From NCBI RefSeq assembly GCF_002115755.1, contig NZ_JFKA01000002.1:620001-684000 (forward strand): 64,000 nt of DNA. The letters are read 5' to 3'. The DNA is from Thalassospira mesophila. GTDB lineage: Bacteria; Pseudomonadota; Alphaproteobacteria; Rhodospirillales; Thalassospiraceae. Below are positions 9,735-18,610 of this stretch, one piece after another. The translations under genes and the position numbers were made by a program. The first letter of the stretch is position 1, and each line of letters begins with the position of its first letter. The notes below the pieces were generated by a model, which did no database searches, was not told where the DNA came from, and worked only from the letters and a program-made list of their open reading frames with translations.

Positions 9735-10563
9735 TGTTGCGCCGTTGCTTGTTTAGGCGGGCGTAAATTGCCAGAACAAAATGCCGTAAATCATAAACGC
9801 GCAACCAGAAGGGCGGCTGGATTTGGCGGCGGTATCGCGCCCGGATGGCTAAAACCGTTTCATGGTAAAGTTTGGGCGGCAGGCCAAAATAATGGCGATT
9901 CGGGCCGGTATGGCGCGTTACCAGCGGGCAGCAAAGCAACATCATCGGGTGTGGCGAGTGCGCCAGCGTGCGCAGATAAAAATCCAGATCAAGGCAGCAG
10001 GGCAAGGCGGCATTATATCCGCCCACGGCCTGCCACAGGCTTTTGGAAAACGCGAGACACGAATGATGAAACGGGTTGCCACGATAAAGCCGTGCCGCCG
10101 CTATCGGGCGGATTGGTGCGTCTTTGGGGGTGGATGTTGGCACAACCCCGTTTGTTTTGCCGTGTCGGATGGCTTGGCAAAAAATCAACTGACCGGGATA
10201 ACGCGCCGCGAGCTGTTTCATAGCAGGCAGGCGGGCCGGATCGCTGCGGTCATCCACATCCTGAATGGCAATAAAGGCCGTTTGGGCGTGTGAAATCGCT
10301 AGATTAAGGGCCGCACCCCGGCCAATTTTGCCCGGGGATAACAGAGCGACCCGTTTGTCGCCCGCCAGGATTTCCGGTAAACAAACGGCGGGGAATGATC
10401 CGTCATCGACAATGATGGCGGGGTCATCGGGGCCCAGAATGGCCTGAAGATTGGCGAAAAATTCCGGCCAGTGCCCCTGACCATTGTGGATTGTTGTGAC
10501 CACGGTAATGGTTTTGGCGACACCAGCATCTGCACCAGCACCAGCATCGGCGTTTTCCGTCAT
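9727..10563 (-). CDS. GT2-family glycosyltransferase
   Basis: A 278-residue GT-A enzyme. Features are TVVTTIHNGQGHWPEF near the N-terminus, the nucleotide-binding AIIVDDGS, the metal-binding QDVDDRSDP (DxD-like) and a later acceptor region with CCLDLDFYLRTL. The start is set at 10563, where ATGA overlaps the TGA stop of the upstream gene; the frame extends to 10635 but that would intrude 75 bases into its neighbour. There is a short Ala/Gly/Asp-rich stretch directly after the start (ADAGAGADAGVA). It probably adds a sugar to the repeat unit; donor and linkage are unknown. Confidence 0.87.
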   Translation of the reverse strand: MTENADAGAGADAGVAKTITVVTTIHNGQGHWPEFFANLQAILGPDDPAIIVDDGSFPAVCLPEILAGDKRVALLSPGKIGRGAALNLAISHAQTAFIAIQDVDDRSDPARLPAMKQLAARYPGQLIFCQAIRHGKTNGVVPTSTPKDAPIRPIAAARLYRGNPFHHSCLAFSKSLWQAVGGYNAALPCCLDLDFYLRTLAHSPHPMMLLCCPLVTRHTGPNRHYFGLPPKLYHETVLAIRARYRRQIQPPFWLRVYDLRHFVLAIYARLNKQRRNNA

Positions 10564-12404
10564 GGATTTTTTGTCACCCAATGCAGTTTCAACGCGGCAT
10601 GGCAGGTGCCATCGTCGGCGACGGTTTTTTGGCAAAACAGGGTTTGCACCGGCCCGAAAGCCGAAAAATGCTTTGACGGGGTTAAATTCAACGGTGATGA
10701 GCCGGTTATTTCCAGCCCGATTTGCGGAAAGGACAGCCTGTTGGGATGATGCTGGGTTGCGTGCAGGTCGTGGGGTAAAAACAGCCGAAACAGCCGGATG
10801 ATATCGTCGGGCTGGGGCGCTTGATGTGCGGGTGTTTCGCCATCAAGGGCGATTTCGACATGATCGGTAAATTCGATCGCGTCAGGAAAAAAAACAATCC
10901 GCCGTGTGCCGACATACCCGCCAACATGATAGTGCATCAAAATTGTATCATCCTGATACGTCGCGCCATCATAACGGGCGAAATGATTATGCCGCACACA
11001 GCAGGGCAGCGGGGTGCTGTCGGCCCCATAAAGGCTGGCAAAATCCTGCTCGCCCCCGCAAGCGGGCAGAATGATATTGCCATTGGGCGCGGTGACAACC
11101 GGCATCGGGGTAACATCATATGGCGCGCCGCCCGACAGATTAAACAGGGCCGCATAATGCGCGGTGGTGCGATGGTGAAAGGGTGTGTCGGGGTTTTGGG
11201 GCACGGGATGACCCGCCAACACCGCGTTCGACCCGCGATTGTCCGATTCTGTGAGGGCAATCTGGCCTGCACGCAGCAGGAAAAAACCGGCAAAAGCCAG
11301 ATAGTCGAAATGGCGGTTATAGCTATACCAGCCCGGGGTGTCGGGGTTGTCCGGCCCGGGATTTATTGGAAAAGGCGGGCTGGTTTTATCGGCGATATCA
11401 GCCATCACTGAGGATTTGAACGGATGATAGGTGATCGGGGCCGAATGGGCGCGCAACGGCAAGACATTGGCGGGCAGCGCAATATTGGCAATGGTGCCGC
11501 CGGGCGAGGGCGGCATTTTTCCCTGTGACGGGGCGGGAAAAGGGGCGGGGGGGATGTTTAAATGGTCGCCGCCGTTTGCCAGCAAATTAAGCGGCAATGT
11601 CCCGGTCGCAATCAGGCTTTGTTCGATCTGGTCTAGCAGAGTGGTTGCGCAGTCGTCTTCGCCGGCATCAAGCAGGGCATAAAGGGCGCTTACGGTGCCA
11701 AAACTTTGCCCCGCCCCCCGGCCAATCAGGTTGGCATGACCGGTTTCGGTGACCAGTTGGGCAATCAGGCCGGTTGCCACCCGCCCGGCTGCCCGACAGG
11801 CAGGCTGGGTGCTGAAGCTGAGCAAGGCGGCGCAAAAGGCATGATACTGGGCCGAAAAGCACCCTTTGCGGTCCATAAAAGCCGCACCGTCGCGGAAATT
11901 TCGCGCAATAAAGCGCCATAATGCGCGGGCCGCCAGGCGCGACGGTAAATTGCCTTTTTCAAGGCAGAGCATTCGCAAAATCAGCCAGTTGGCAATGCCG
12001 GCATTGCGATAGCGCTTGCCAGATAAAATGCGTTTGCGCCGTGGTTCGGACGTGCCGGGGGAGTGATGCAGGGCAAATTCAATAAATTCACGATGATAGC
12101 GCGGGTCGTTGGCCTGATTTTGCAGGGCCGTTGTCGCGCGATCAATGGCGGATTGATATTTGGCATCGTCAAGCCCCTGCCACAGGGCAATGGCAAAGGC
12201 GGTGGCATAAAAACCGTGTTGGGGAAAATTGCCATCCGGGTTTTGCTGGCCAAGTAATATATCGGCAATCAGAACGGCAAGGCGTTTCGCCCTGATTTGC
12301 GGTGTTAAAGCCGATGCATTGCTGGCGGTGCCGGTTTTAATGCCGCGCCGGGTTTTGGTTTTTTTGGCAGGTGTTCCCTCTGGCGGGTTTAGTGAAACCG
12401 GCAT
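10560..12404 (-). CDS. uncharacterised toroid/beta protein of the polysaccharide locus
   Basis: A 614-residue protein without signal peptide. The first 320 residues look like an alpha/alpha toroid of the terpenoid-cyclase or glycan-lyase kind: ILLGQQNPDGNFPQHGFYA, repeated amphipathic helices and AGQSFGTVSALYALL. The C-terminal 250 residues look beta-rich, with HHRTTAHYAALFNLSGG, ILPACGGEQDF and a closing sandwich (IVFFPDAIEFTDHVEI). The layout resembles heparinase II/III-like or uronate-lyase proteins, and a role in cutting, trimming or epimerising the polymer is plausible but inferred. The start at 12404 has GGAGGT five bases upstream and overlaps the preceding gene by 16 bases. A longer frame to 12503 is less likely. 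Confidence 0.6.
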   Translation of the reverse strand: MPVSLNPPEGTPAKKTKTRRGIKTGTASNASALTPQIRAKRLAVLIADILLGQQNPDGNFPQHGFYATAFAIALWQGLDDAKYQSAIDRATTALQNQANDPRYHREFIEFALHHSPGTSEPRRKRILSGKRYRNAGIANWLILRMLCLEKGNLPSRLAARALWRFIARNFRDGAAFMDRKGCFSAQYHAFCAALLSFSTQPACRAAGRVATGLIAQLVTETGHANLIGRGAGQSFGTVSALYALLDAGEDDCATTLLDQIEQSLIATGTLPLNLLANGGDHLNIPPAPFPAPSQGKMPPSPGGTIANIALPANVLPLRAHSAPITYHPFKSSVMADIADKTSPPFPINPGPDNPDTPGWYSYNRHFDYLAFAGFFLLRAGQIALTESDNRGSNAVLAGHPVPQNPDTPFHHRTTAHYAALFNLSGGAPYDVTPMPVVTAPNGNIILPACGGEQDFASLYGADSTPLPCCVRHNHFARYDGATYQDDTILMHYHVGGYVGTRRIVFFPDAIEFTDHVEIALDGETPAHQAPQPDDIIRLFRLFLPHDLHATQHHPNRLSFPQIGLEITGSSPLNLTPSKHFSAFGPVQTLFCQKTVADDGTCHAALKLHWVTKNP

Positions 12405-13165
12405 GTGACCTCCAGATACAGGCTTTGACCCGGTTTTAGAATGTTTAACGGAACCGCCTGAATTTCCGGGGCATGGCGGCCCCATTTTTCGCGCAAACGC
12501 CACAAAATGGCTTTGCCACCGGGGGCCTTCCAGATGAGCCGTGCCAGCTTTTGCGGGCAGGTCAGGGTGAACAAACGGTTGGCCCAGCGCAGCCAGATGT
12601 CATCTATCGGGGCGATTGGCAACAGGCGCGCATGAATGATCCAGCTTTCATCGCGGTCGCGCAAATACATATAAGGGGCGAAACGCCCGGCACCCTCGGC
12701 GTGGTCCAGTGTTACGTCAATCTTGCGATCATCACGGGTGTGCAATTGCACCTGCCGGGTGGGAAACAGGCGGTATTTGTCGCTGTTGCGATGATGGTAT
12801 TTCTGGTTGGCAATCATGCCGTGGTCAATCGCTGTTTTATCAAATACCAGCCGGATAACGGCGTCCTGTAACGGGCCACCGGTAAGGGCGGTAAAGCGGG
12901 CGGAGATGGTGATGGCGGTGTCCTTTTGCGACGGTCGGGTCTGATACTCCAGCCGCCAGCGTGAATTTTTAAAATTAATGTCGGTGCCCGCATGGTTCAC
13001 ATGGCGGCTGTTATCGTCAAGGGTCAGAAAGGATACGCGGTCCGATGCCTCAAACCCCCAGGGACCGAAATTGACCGGTCCGAAATCATTCGTGCCAAAA
13101 TGAACCGGGCCAAAACTGCCGCTGATCAGGCGGTTATCGGTGATTTGGGTGGTTAATTCTGGCAT
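12389..13165 (-). CDS. uncharacterised protein of the polysaccharide locus with FGP repeats
   Basis: A 258-residue soluble protein I do not recognise. Residues 18-24 and 28-34 are near-identical (FGPVHFG, FGPVNFG), a 10-residue tandem repeat, followed by FGPWGFEASDRVSF. The rest is Arg-, Asp- and aromatic-rich and probably mainly beta (HAGTDINFKNSRWRLEYQT, RFAPYMYLRDRDESWIIHAR). It overlaps the flippase gene by 13 bases at its start and the toroid protein gene by 16 at its end. It is therefore almost certainly co-expressed with both, and may work with the toroid protein on the same substrate. No catalytic motif can be named. Confidence 0.6.
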   Translation of the reverse strand: MPELTTQITDNRLISGSFGPVHFGTNDFGPVNFGPWGFEASDRVSFLTLDDNSRHVNHAGTDINFKNSRWRLEYQTRPSQKDTAITISARFTALTGGPLQDAVIRLVFDKTAIDHGMIANQKYHHRNSDKYRLFPTRQVQLHTRDDRKIDVTLDHAEGAGRFAPYMYLRDRDESWIIHARLLPIAPIDDIWLRWANRLFTLTCPQKLARLIWKAPGGKAILWRLREKWGRHAPEIQAVPLNILKPGQSLYLEVTCRFH

Positions 13166-14319
13166 GACGCGTACCTTTGCCAGACATCAAGCCGTGCCGC
13201 CATCATAAACAGTCCTGCCAAAAGTGCCAGTTTGGCATTCATCGCCATAACAATGCCGTCGACCGTGCCCAGTTGGGCCAGTGCCGCAGCACCGCCGACA
13301 CAAATAACCATGGCCAGCGTTGCGAGCACCACATGCCCGGACCGTTCCTGAAGGATCAGAATTTGCCGTAATACCAGCGCCAAAAGAAGCGGCCACGGGG
13401 CGGCAAGGCGCAATATGTCGCTGCTTGCGGCACTGCTGTGCCCAAACAGCAGGGTTAACGCGGCATTGGGCAGGATTAACAAGGCCAGCGCCATGCAAAG
13501 GGCGGGGATAAACAGCCAGATATCGCGCCCCGCACCAGTTTGTTTTTGGGCAAACAACACCCCCGATATGGCGGCAAACCCGGCAGCGCACAGCAGTAAT
13601 AACCGGTGGACCAGCATCAGCGCGTCATGATCACTTTGCGCCAGCGTTGATGGCAAAAACGCAATATCAATATTGGGCAACAACCCGGCCAGCAAGGTGA
13701 GCAAAATCAGTTGCGGCCAGATTTTGATGTTTAGCGGGGGGATGCGGGGCGTTGTCTTTGCCGGGCTGTGCCGGGTCTTGTACCTGCCAGACCATGCCCA
13801 GAAAGCCGATGCCAGACAGGTTGTCAGGCTGATGGCCGGGGCGCAGGCATAAAGCCATGCTGTGCTATTCGTCGCGGGACCGGCACTGGCATAAAGGGCG
13901 ATGGCAATGCCTGCAATTTGGCCCAGACTGCCAATCGCCAGAATGCGGTGGAATTGCAGGCGGGCGGTAATGATCCAGTCGGGCGACAGGGCGGCGGCCA
14001 GCGGCATCATAAGAACCGGCCACGCGACAGGCGGCAGGCCGGGGGCGAGTATGAGAATGGCCGCTAGTGCAAGGGCAACGCGCAGCATAACAATGCCAAT
14101 AACAGCCCGCCATTGCCGGTTTTGCGCCAGCCGAACCAGCAACGGGCCACAGCCCGCCTGGGTAATGCTGATCGCAACGCCAATGGTGACAATGGCGCTG
14201 AAATAACCGGCCAGAATATCCGGCGCGATGGCATGACCCAAAATCAGGATCATGATCAATCCGCCCGCCCGGTTCAGCGCGGTTGCCCCAATCATCCACA
14301 GCGGCGCGCGATTATCCAT
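13153..14319 (-). CDS. Wzx-like polysaccharide flippase
   Basis: A 388-residue integral membrane protein with about 11-12 hydrophobic segments and no soluble domain. The N-terminus (ATALNRAGGLIMILILGHAIAPDILAGYFSA, key part NRAGGLIMILILG) fits the MOP-superfamily flippases that move undecaprenyl-linked repeat units across the inner membrane. Its place among glycosyltransferase genes supports this role. It overlaps the next upstream glycosyltransferase gene by 8 bases. The family is poorly conserved in sequence, so the call rests on topology, size and context. A polymerase is less likely because the long periplasmic loop is missing. Confidence 0.75.
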   Translation of the reverse strand: MDNRAPLWMIGATALNRAGGLIMILILGHAIAPDILAGYFSAIVTIGVAISITQAGCGPLLVRLAQNRQWRAVIGIVMLRVALALAAILILAPGLPPVAWPVLMMPLAAALSPDWIITARLQFHRILAIGSLGQIAGIAIALYASAGPATNSTAWLYACAPAISLTTCLASAFWAWSGRYKTRHSPAKTTPRIPPLNIKIWPQLILLTLLAGLLPNIDIAFLPSTLAQSDHDALMLVHRLLLLCAAGFAAISGVLFAQKQTGAGRDIWLFIPALCMALALLILPNAALTLLFGHSSAASSDILRLAAPWPLLLALVLRQILILQERSGHVVLATLAMVICVGGAAALAQLGTVDGIVMAMNAKLALLAGLFMMAARLDVWQRYASCQN

Positions 14320-15547
14320 GACGGGTCAACACCCGGTCATAGGCGGCACAGACCCGGTTGCCATAGCCTTCGCCAAGCTGGGCGGCAATTGCCGTTCTTG
14401 CCGCCTGGCCCAGCTTTGCGCCAAACGGGCGATCGCGCATCAGCTTTGTGATGGCATGAACCAGCGCGCCGGGATCGCGCGGCGGGATTAAAACGCCGTT
14501 ATGTCCGTCTTTTATAATGCTGCCCGCCGCCGGGGTGGTGATTACCGCCATGCCTGCGGCCATGGCTTCTTGCACCGCCAGACTGGAGCCTTCGGAAAGG
14601 GATGGAAACACAAACAAATCGGCGGTTTGCAGGGCGTGTAAAATGGTGGTTGGCGGTTGTTGCCCCTGCCATGTGGCGCCATCGGGCAGGTGGGCTAACA
14701 AGGACCGGGCACAATCGCGCGCCCGACCGATCAGCGAGAGGTGTATCGCCGGGCCAAACTGGCGGCGCAGGGTTTTAAACCCGTCAATCAATGTTGCCAG
14801 CCCCTTTGCCAGCGCCATGTCGCCGATATAAAGCAACTGAAAGCTGTTATTCGAAACGGCGGTATCGGGGCGGCGTAGTGTCAGGCATTGCCGGGCCAGG
14901 GGGGCATCGAACGGCACGATATGGATGTTGTTTGGTGCAATGCCACACTGCGCCAAACCCTGTGCCACGGTTTCAGACGGGGCAAAAACCGCATCGGCAA
15001 AGCGGGCTTCGCCCAACCGGCGGCGGGCCAGAAAAGACGATATTTCGCGCCAGTTCCGGTGATGGGCGCGGTATTCATCGCCAAGCTGACGGGTGCGGAT
15101 GGGGGCCAGTTGCCCGGTAACATCGCTGATGGTCAGCACACCGTTTTTACGTGCGCGCTGCATGGCCGGAAGGCTGTAATTGCCCTGCCCGTGCAAGATA
15201 CGCGCGGTTGCGGGCATATGGCTTGCCGCCAGCCATGATAACGGCAGATCGGATGCCAGATTATAACCCGGCAACCGGCATGTGCGCGCAACATGCCCCA
15301 AAATATCGGGCAGCAAATGGCGGCCGGGAATGGTGGCCATTTGTGCATCCACCCGGCGCGACGGGCGGTTAAGCAGAGCACGCAAGCGGTGGTGAGGGGG
15401 GCTGGGCAAACGGGTTTGCTGCGGGGCTAGCAGGTCAGAATGACGCCAGAAACTGTCCCAGCGGGCAAGTCTGCCCTGTTGGGCTAAATGCGCGCCCAGC
15501 ACAGCAAACTGGTCTATGCGGCCAATCATCCAGATATCGGCAATCAT
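14312..15547 (-). CDS. GT4-family glycosyltransferase
   Basis: A 411-residue GT-B enzyme. The C-terminal half has the donor site LLYIGDMALAKGLATLIDGF and the GT4 signature FPSLSEGSSLAVQEAMAAG, followed by VITTPAAGSIIKDGHNGVL. The N-terminal half contains ILHGQGNYSLPAMQRARKNG, typical of acceptor-binding regions. The start is uncertain: the frame runs to 15676, but the sequence upstream of residue MIADIWMIGRID looks non-coding, and no strong ribosome-binding site marks 15547 or 15529. Its end overlaps the flippase start by 8 bases. Sugar specificity is unknown. Confidence 0.83.
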   Translation of the reverse strand: MIADIWMIGRIDQFAVLGAHLAQQGRLARWDSFWRHSDLLAPQQTRLPSPPHHRLRALLNRPSRRVDAQMATIPGRHLLPDILGHVARTCRLPGYNLASDLPLSWLAASHMPATARILHGQGNYSLPAMQRARKNGVLTISDVTGQLAPIRTRQLGDEYRAHHRNWREISSFLARRRLGEARFADAVFAPSETVAQGLAQCGIAPNNIHIVPFDAPLARQCLTLRRPDTAVSNNSFQLLYIGDMALAKGLATLIDGFKTLRRQFGPAIHLSLIGRARDCARSLLAHLPDGATWQGQQPPTTILHALQTADLFVFPSLSEGSSLAVQEAMAAGMAVITTPAAGSIIKDGHNGVLIPPRDPGALVHAITKLMRDRPFGAKLGQAARTAIAAQLGEGYGNRVCAAYDRVLTRHG

Positions 15548-15712
15548 TGTGGATTGTCGCACGTATGATCGCCCATAAATAACGCACCCTGCATTTTCAT
15601 AAACGGCCAATTCCCCAATATGCCCGCATTGTTGCAAACAGATAAAACCATATCTGACAATTATCGGTTGAGGCAAAACAAACCCGCAACCTTGTTGCTG
15701 GTGGGCGGTGGT

Positions 15713-16825
15713 TTAGCCAATCGCAGCCCGGCAGGCCTGCCAGGTTTGTTGGGCGATATCGCGGGGGGTATTGTGGGCAATGGCCTGTTTTTGCAACGCT
15801 AAATGCCGGTGGCGATAAGCGGGATTGGTCAACAGGCGTTTGACGGCAGTTAACCAGTTTTCCGTGCCGGGATTGGGCAGGGGCAACATGGTTTCACCGG
15901 CCACCAAAACGTCATGGGCCACCCCGACCTGATCAGATGCCAGCGCGAGTGTATTGCACGCCATTGCCTCAACCACGGCAACACCGTAGGCATCGGTAAG
16001 CGATGGCAGCAAAAACAGCCGGGCATTGGCATAAACCGGGGCCAGTTTGTGCGGGGGTGTTGGCGGAAGTATTGTCGTGATATCGCCAAGGCCAATTGCG
16101 GACAATTTGGCCTGAAGGATGGCGGTATCCCTTGCAAATACACCGGCAATGCAGATGCGCGAAATGGCATGTTGCTGATAAAGGGCGCTTGCGATGGACA
16201 GAAAGTGGGTAAAGCCCTTTGGCGCGGTGGGGCGACCACACCATAAAAGGTCATAGGGGCGTTGGGTGAACTCCGGTATTACCGGGTTGGGCAATGGCGA
16301 AAATGACGGAGCCAGCGGAATGGTCGAAATTTTATCCGCCGCCATGCCGTGGGCCAAAAACCAGTGTTTGCCGGGTTGGCTGGCGGCAATCGCCCCGTTG
16401 GCATGGGAAATCATGATGCGGCGCATTTTGGCCCGCAGCAGGTTTTTAAAGGCCGCATCGGACTGTGCCCAGCCATCAAAACGGACGATATAGGGAATAT
16501 TGTGCGCCCGGCACCAGCGATGGGCCTGCCACATCGCCATGCCAAAGCCCGCAAGAATGACGACGTCGGGGGCAAAGGTGGCCAAATGGCGGGCGGGGGA
16601 GGATGTGACGGCGATAGAGCGGTTTTCAGACAAGGCCCACCGGATGCCGGGCAGAATGATTTGCGCATACGGCCCGGTTTGCTCGGGCCAGTCGCGCTGG
16701 GGTTCGGTTTTGTGGCTGCGGATAATGCAAAATTCGCCACCTTCTGCCTGCGCCATTTCCGCAAGTATCGCATGGGCAGGGTGCCTGTAAGGCGGGATCA
16801 GGTTCGTGATCAGTGCAATTTTCAC
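15713..16825 (-). CDS. GT4-family glycosyltransferase
   Basis: A 370-residue GT-B enzyme beginning MKIALITNLIPPYRHP, a typical first strand of GT4 proteins. The donor-binding half has LLWCGRPTAPKGFTHFLSIA and the signature LPSLTDAYGVAVVEAMACNTL. The start codon is GTG at 16825 with only a weak purine stretch upstream. It is the first gene of the minus-strand block and is separated from the next by about 165 bases, so the downstream genes may have their own promoter. Divergent from the WecG-fusion gene across a 90-base gap that must hold promoters for both. Confidence 0.86.
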   Translation of the reverse strand: MKIALITNLIPPYRHPAHAILAEMAQAEGGEFCIIRSHKTEPQRDWPEQTGPYAQIILPGIRWALSENRSIAVTSSPARHLATFAPDVVILAGFGMAMWQAHRWCRAHNIPYIVRFDGWAQSDAAFKNLLRAKMRRIMISHANGAIAASQPGKHWFLAHGMAADKISTIPLAPSFSPLPNPVIPEFTQRPYDLLWCGRPTAPKGFTHFLSIASALYQQHAISRICIAGVFARDTAILQAKLSAIGLGDITTILPPTPPHKLAPVYANARLFLLPSLTDAYGVAVVEAMACNTLALASDQVGVAHDVLVAGETMLPLPNPGTENWLTAVKRLLTNPAYRHRHLALQKQAIAHNTPRDIAQQTWQACRAAIG

Positions 16826-16915
16826 GGTTAACTTTCAATATAGGGATGTTTTTTTGTTAACTTATGCCATCCTAGGGTTTCGTTTGATAGCAAACTGATC
16901 TGGGGGGCAGGGTGC
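16826..16915. promoter_or_regulatory. divergent promoter region of the polysaccharide locus
   Basis: A 90-base AT-richer gap separates the minus-strand glycosyltransferase block from the plus-strand WecG-fusion/wzc block. The sequence GTTAACTT occurs twice, near 16827 and 16856, flanking a run of seven T residues. Promoters for both directions are expected here; I cannot assign exact elements. Confidence 0.4.
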
Positions 16916-18526
16916 TTGGGGGAGAACAGAACATTTTTTAATTTGCGACTGGACCGGCGGGGGCCGGATCAATTGCGCGATGATATTTTGGCGGGGTTGG
17001 AACAAAACCAGCGCCTGCGCCATATTTCCTTAAATGCAATAAAGCTGGTGGCAGCGCGCAAGGATGCGGCCCTGTGCGATGCCTTGCGGGCGTGCGATTG
17101 TTTAAGTGCCGATGGCATGGGCATTGTCTGGGCGGCAAAGCTGTTGGGCTATCGGCTGGCCGGGCGTGTAACCGGGATTGATTTAATGATGTCCCTGATG
17201 CCGGGGCTGGCAGAACGGCGATCATCGGTTTTTTTGCTGGGGGCAAAGCCCGATATTGTAGCGCGCACTCGCAGCCGCCTGGTGCGTGATTATCCCGGTT
17301 TAAACATTGTCGGCTGGCGGCATGGCTATGAGGCCACCGACGCCGAAATGGCCGATATGGTTGCCCAAAGCGGGGCGGATGTGGTGTTTGTCGCCTTGCC
17401 CAGCCCGCGCAAGGAACGTTTTGTTGTCGAGTATGCCGAGGCCTGCGGGGCGCGGTTGCTGATCGGCGTTGGCGGGGCGTTTGATGTTATTTCAGGCCAG
17501 GTGAAACGTGCGCCACAATCGTGGCAAAACGCCGGAATGGAATGGCTGTGGCGGGTATTGCAGGCCCCGCGTGCCATGAGCCCGCGTTACGCCAAAGGAT
17601 TGTTTCAGTTTGCTATTTTAGTGGCACGGCAAGGGGTGAAAAGCCGCAGCACCCAAATTGCAGGTTTGTCGCGCATCAAACAGTTCAGCCTGCTAGCGAT
17701 TGTGGCCTTGATGGGCGGGGTTTTGGGGGCAGGGTCGGCCTGGGGGCAAACCGTGCCAGCGGCCGGGTTAACGGCATCGGCGGTTATGGACCCGCAAAAT
17801 GCCGGCGCGCAGTTAACACAGCAATTATCGCAACTGGCTGCGGCCGAAGGCGCGCAAAATAGCGAAAATGTCGAAAACGGCGACATGGTGCGCTCGGTTG
17901 CAACGGTGATGGCGGGGTTTTTTACGTCGTTGGTTTTAGTGCAACATCCCGGTATTTTACCTGTTATTGACGGGCAAACTTTGACCAGCATTTTGGGCGG
18001 GTTTTTCGAAAACCCGAATTCGTGGGATGCCAAACCGAATGCCGGTACGGTTAACGATGCACAGGGCGCGGACACCGCACAGGCCCGGCAAAATATCGGC
18101 ATTAAAATTATATCGTCGCTGGAGCAGTGTTTTGCCCAGCTAATTGTGCAGCAATTTATTCCCGCGACCCTGATGGGGGGCATACAGGGCATATTGATGC
18201 AGGCCTTGCTGGTGGCGATTTTACGCTATGGCAAAGGCGGGGGGGACCCGGCGCAACTGGCATATCGATATGCGCCGGGCCTGTCGGCGGCGGCATTTGG
18301 CATGACGGGGGACGGGGTTGAGCGGGTTTTGCCGGTAAATCAGCCTGCGCAACCCGCGCAAAACACCGGCATTGATGTTTATCGCCCCGGTGTGGTCGGG
18401 CAGGTTTTTGCCTCCCCGGATCATGGCGATAAATATATTCCCGCCCCGTTTGATGATGAAAAACCACTGACCCAAAACCCGGACGGCAACGATGACTGGT
18501 GGCCCGACGATGCCAGCCCCCGGTAA
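16916..18526 (+). CDS. WecG/TagA/CpsF glycosyltransferase fused to an unknown membrane/periplasmic domain
   Basis: Residues 1-245 form a complete WecG/TagA-type transferase: SADGMGIVWAAKLLG (64-78, with the catalytic Asp expected at 66), RVTGIDLM, the nucleotide-binding VFLLGAKPDIV and the C-terminal WRVLQAPRAMSPRYAKG. This family adds a HexNAc-type sugar to a lipid-linked acceptor. Residues 256-276 are a hydrophobic helix ending in GSAWGQT, like a signal peptide. The next 260 residues are unknown, with two more hydrophobic stretches (MVRSVATVMAGFFTSLVLV and LMGGIQGILMQALLVAILRYG) and an acidic tail. The frame starts with TTG at 16916; the exact start is uncertain. The same frame is open throughout, so fusion is the simple reading; a separate downstream start such as GTG at residue 241 cannot be excluded. 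Confidence 0.8.
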   Translation: MGENRTFFNLRLDRRGPDQLRDDILAGLEQNQRLRHISLNAIKLVAARKDAALCDALRACDCLSADGMGIVWAAKLLGYRLAGRVTGIDLMMSLMPGLAERRSSVFLLGAKPDIVARTRSRLVRDYPGLNIVGWRHGYEATDAEMADMVAQSGADVVFVALPSPRKERFVVEYAEACGARLLIGVGGAFDVISGQVKRAPQSWQNAGMEWLWRVLQAPRAMSPRYAKGLFQFAILVARQGVKSRSTQIAGLSRIKQFSLLAIVALMGGVLGAGSAWGQTVPAAGLTASAVMDPQNAGAQLTQQLSQLAAAEGAQNSENVENGDMVRSVATVMAGFFTSLVLVQHPGILPVIDGQTLTSILGGFFENPNSWDAKPNAGTVNDAQGADTAQARQNIGIKIISSLEQCFAQLIVQQFIPATLMGGIQGILMQALLVAILRYGKGGGDPAQLAYRYAPGLSAAAFGMTGDGVERVLPVNQPAQPAQNTGIDVYRPGVVGQVFASPDHGDKYIPAPFDDEKPLTQNPDGNDDWWPDDASPR

Positions 18527-18610
18527 TTTTCACCCTTGCAGGCCGTCGCTTTTTCCGTCCGTTCCCGGCCAGGGAATTAAGCTTTTGATGCCCAATGTTG
18601 ACGGGATAAC

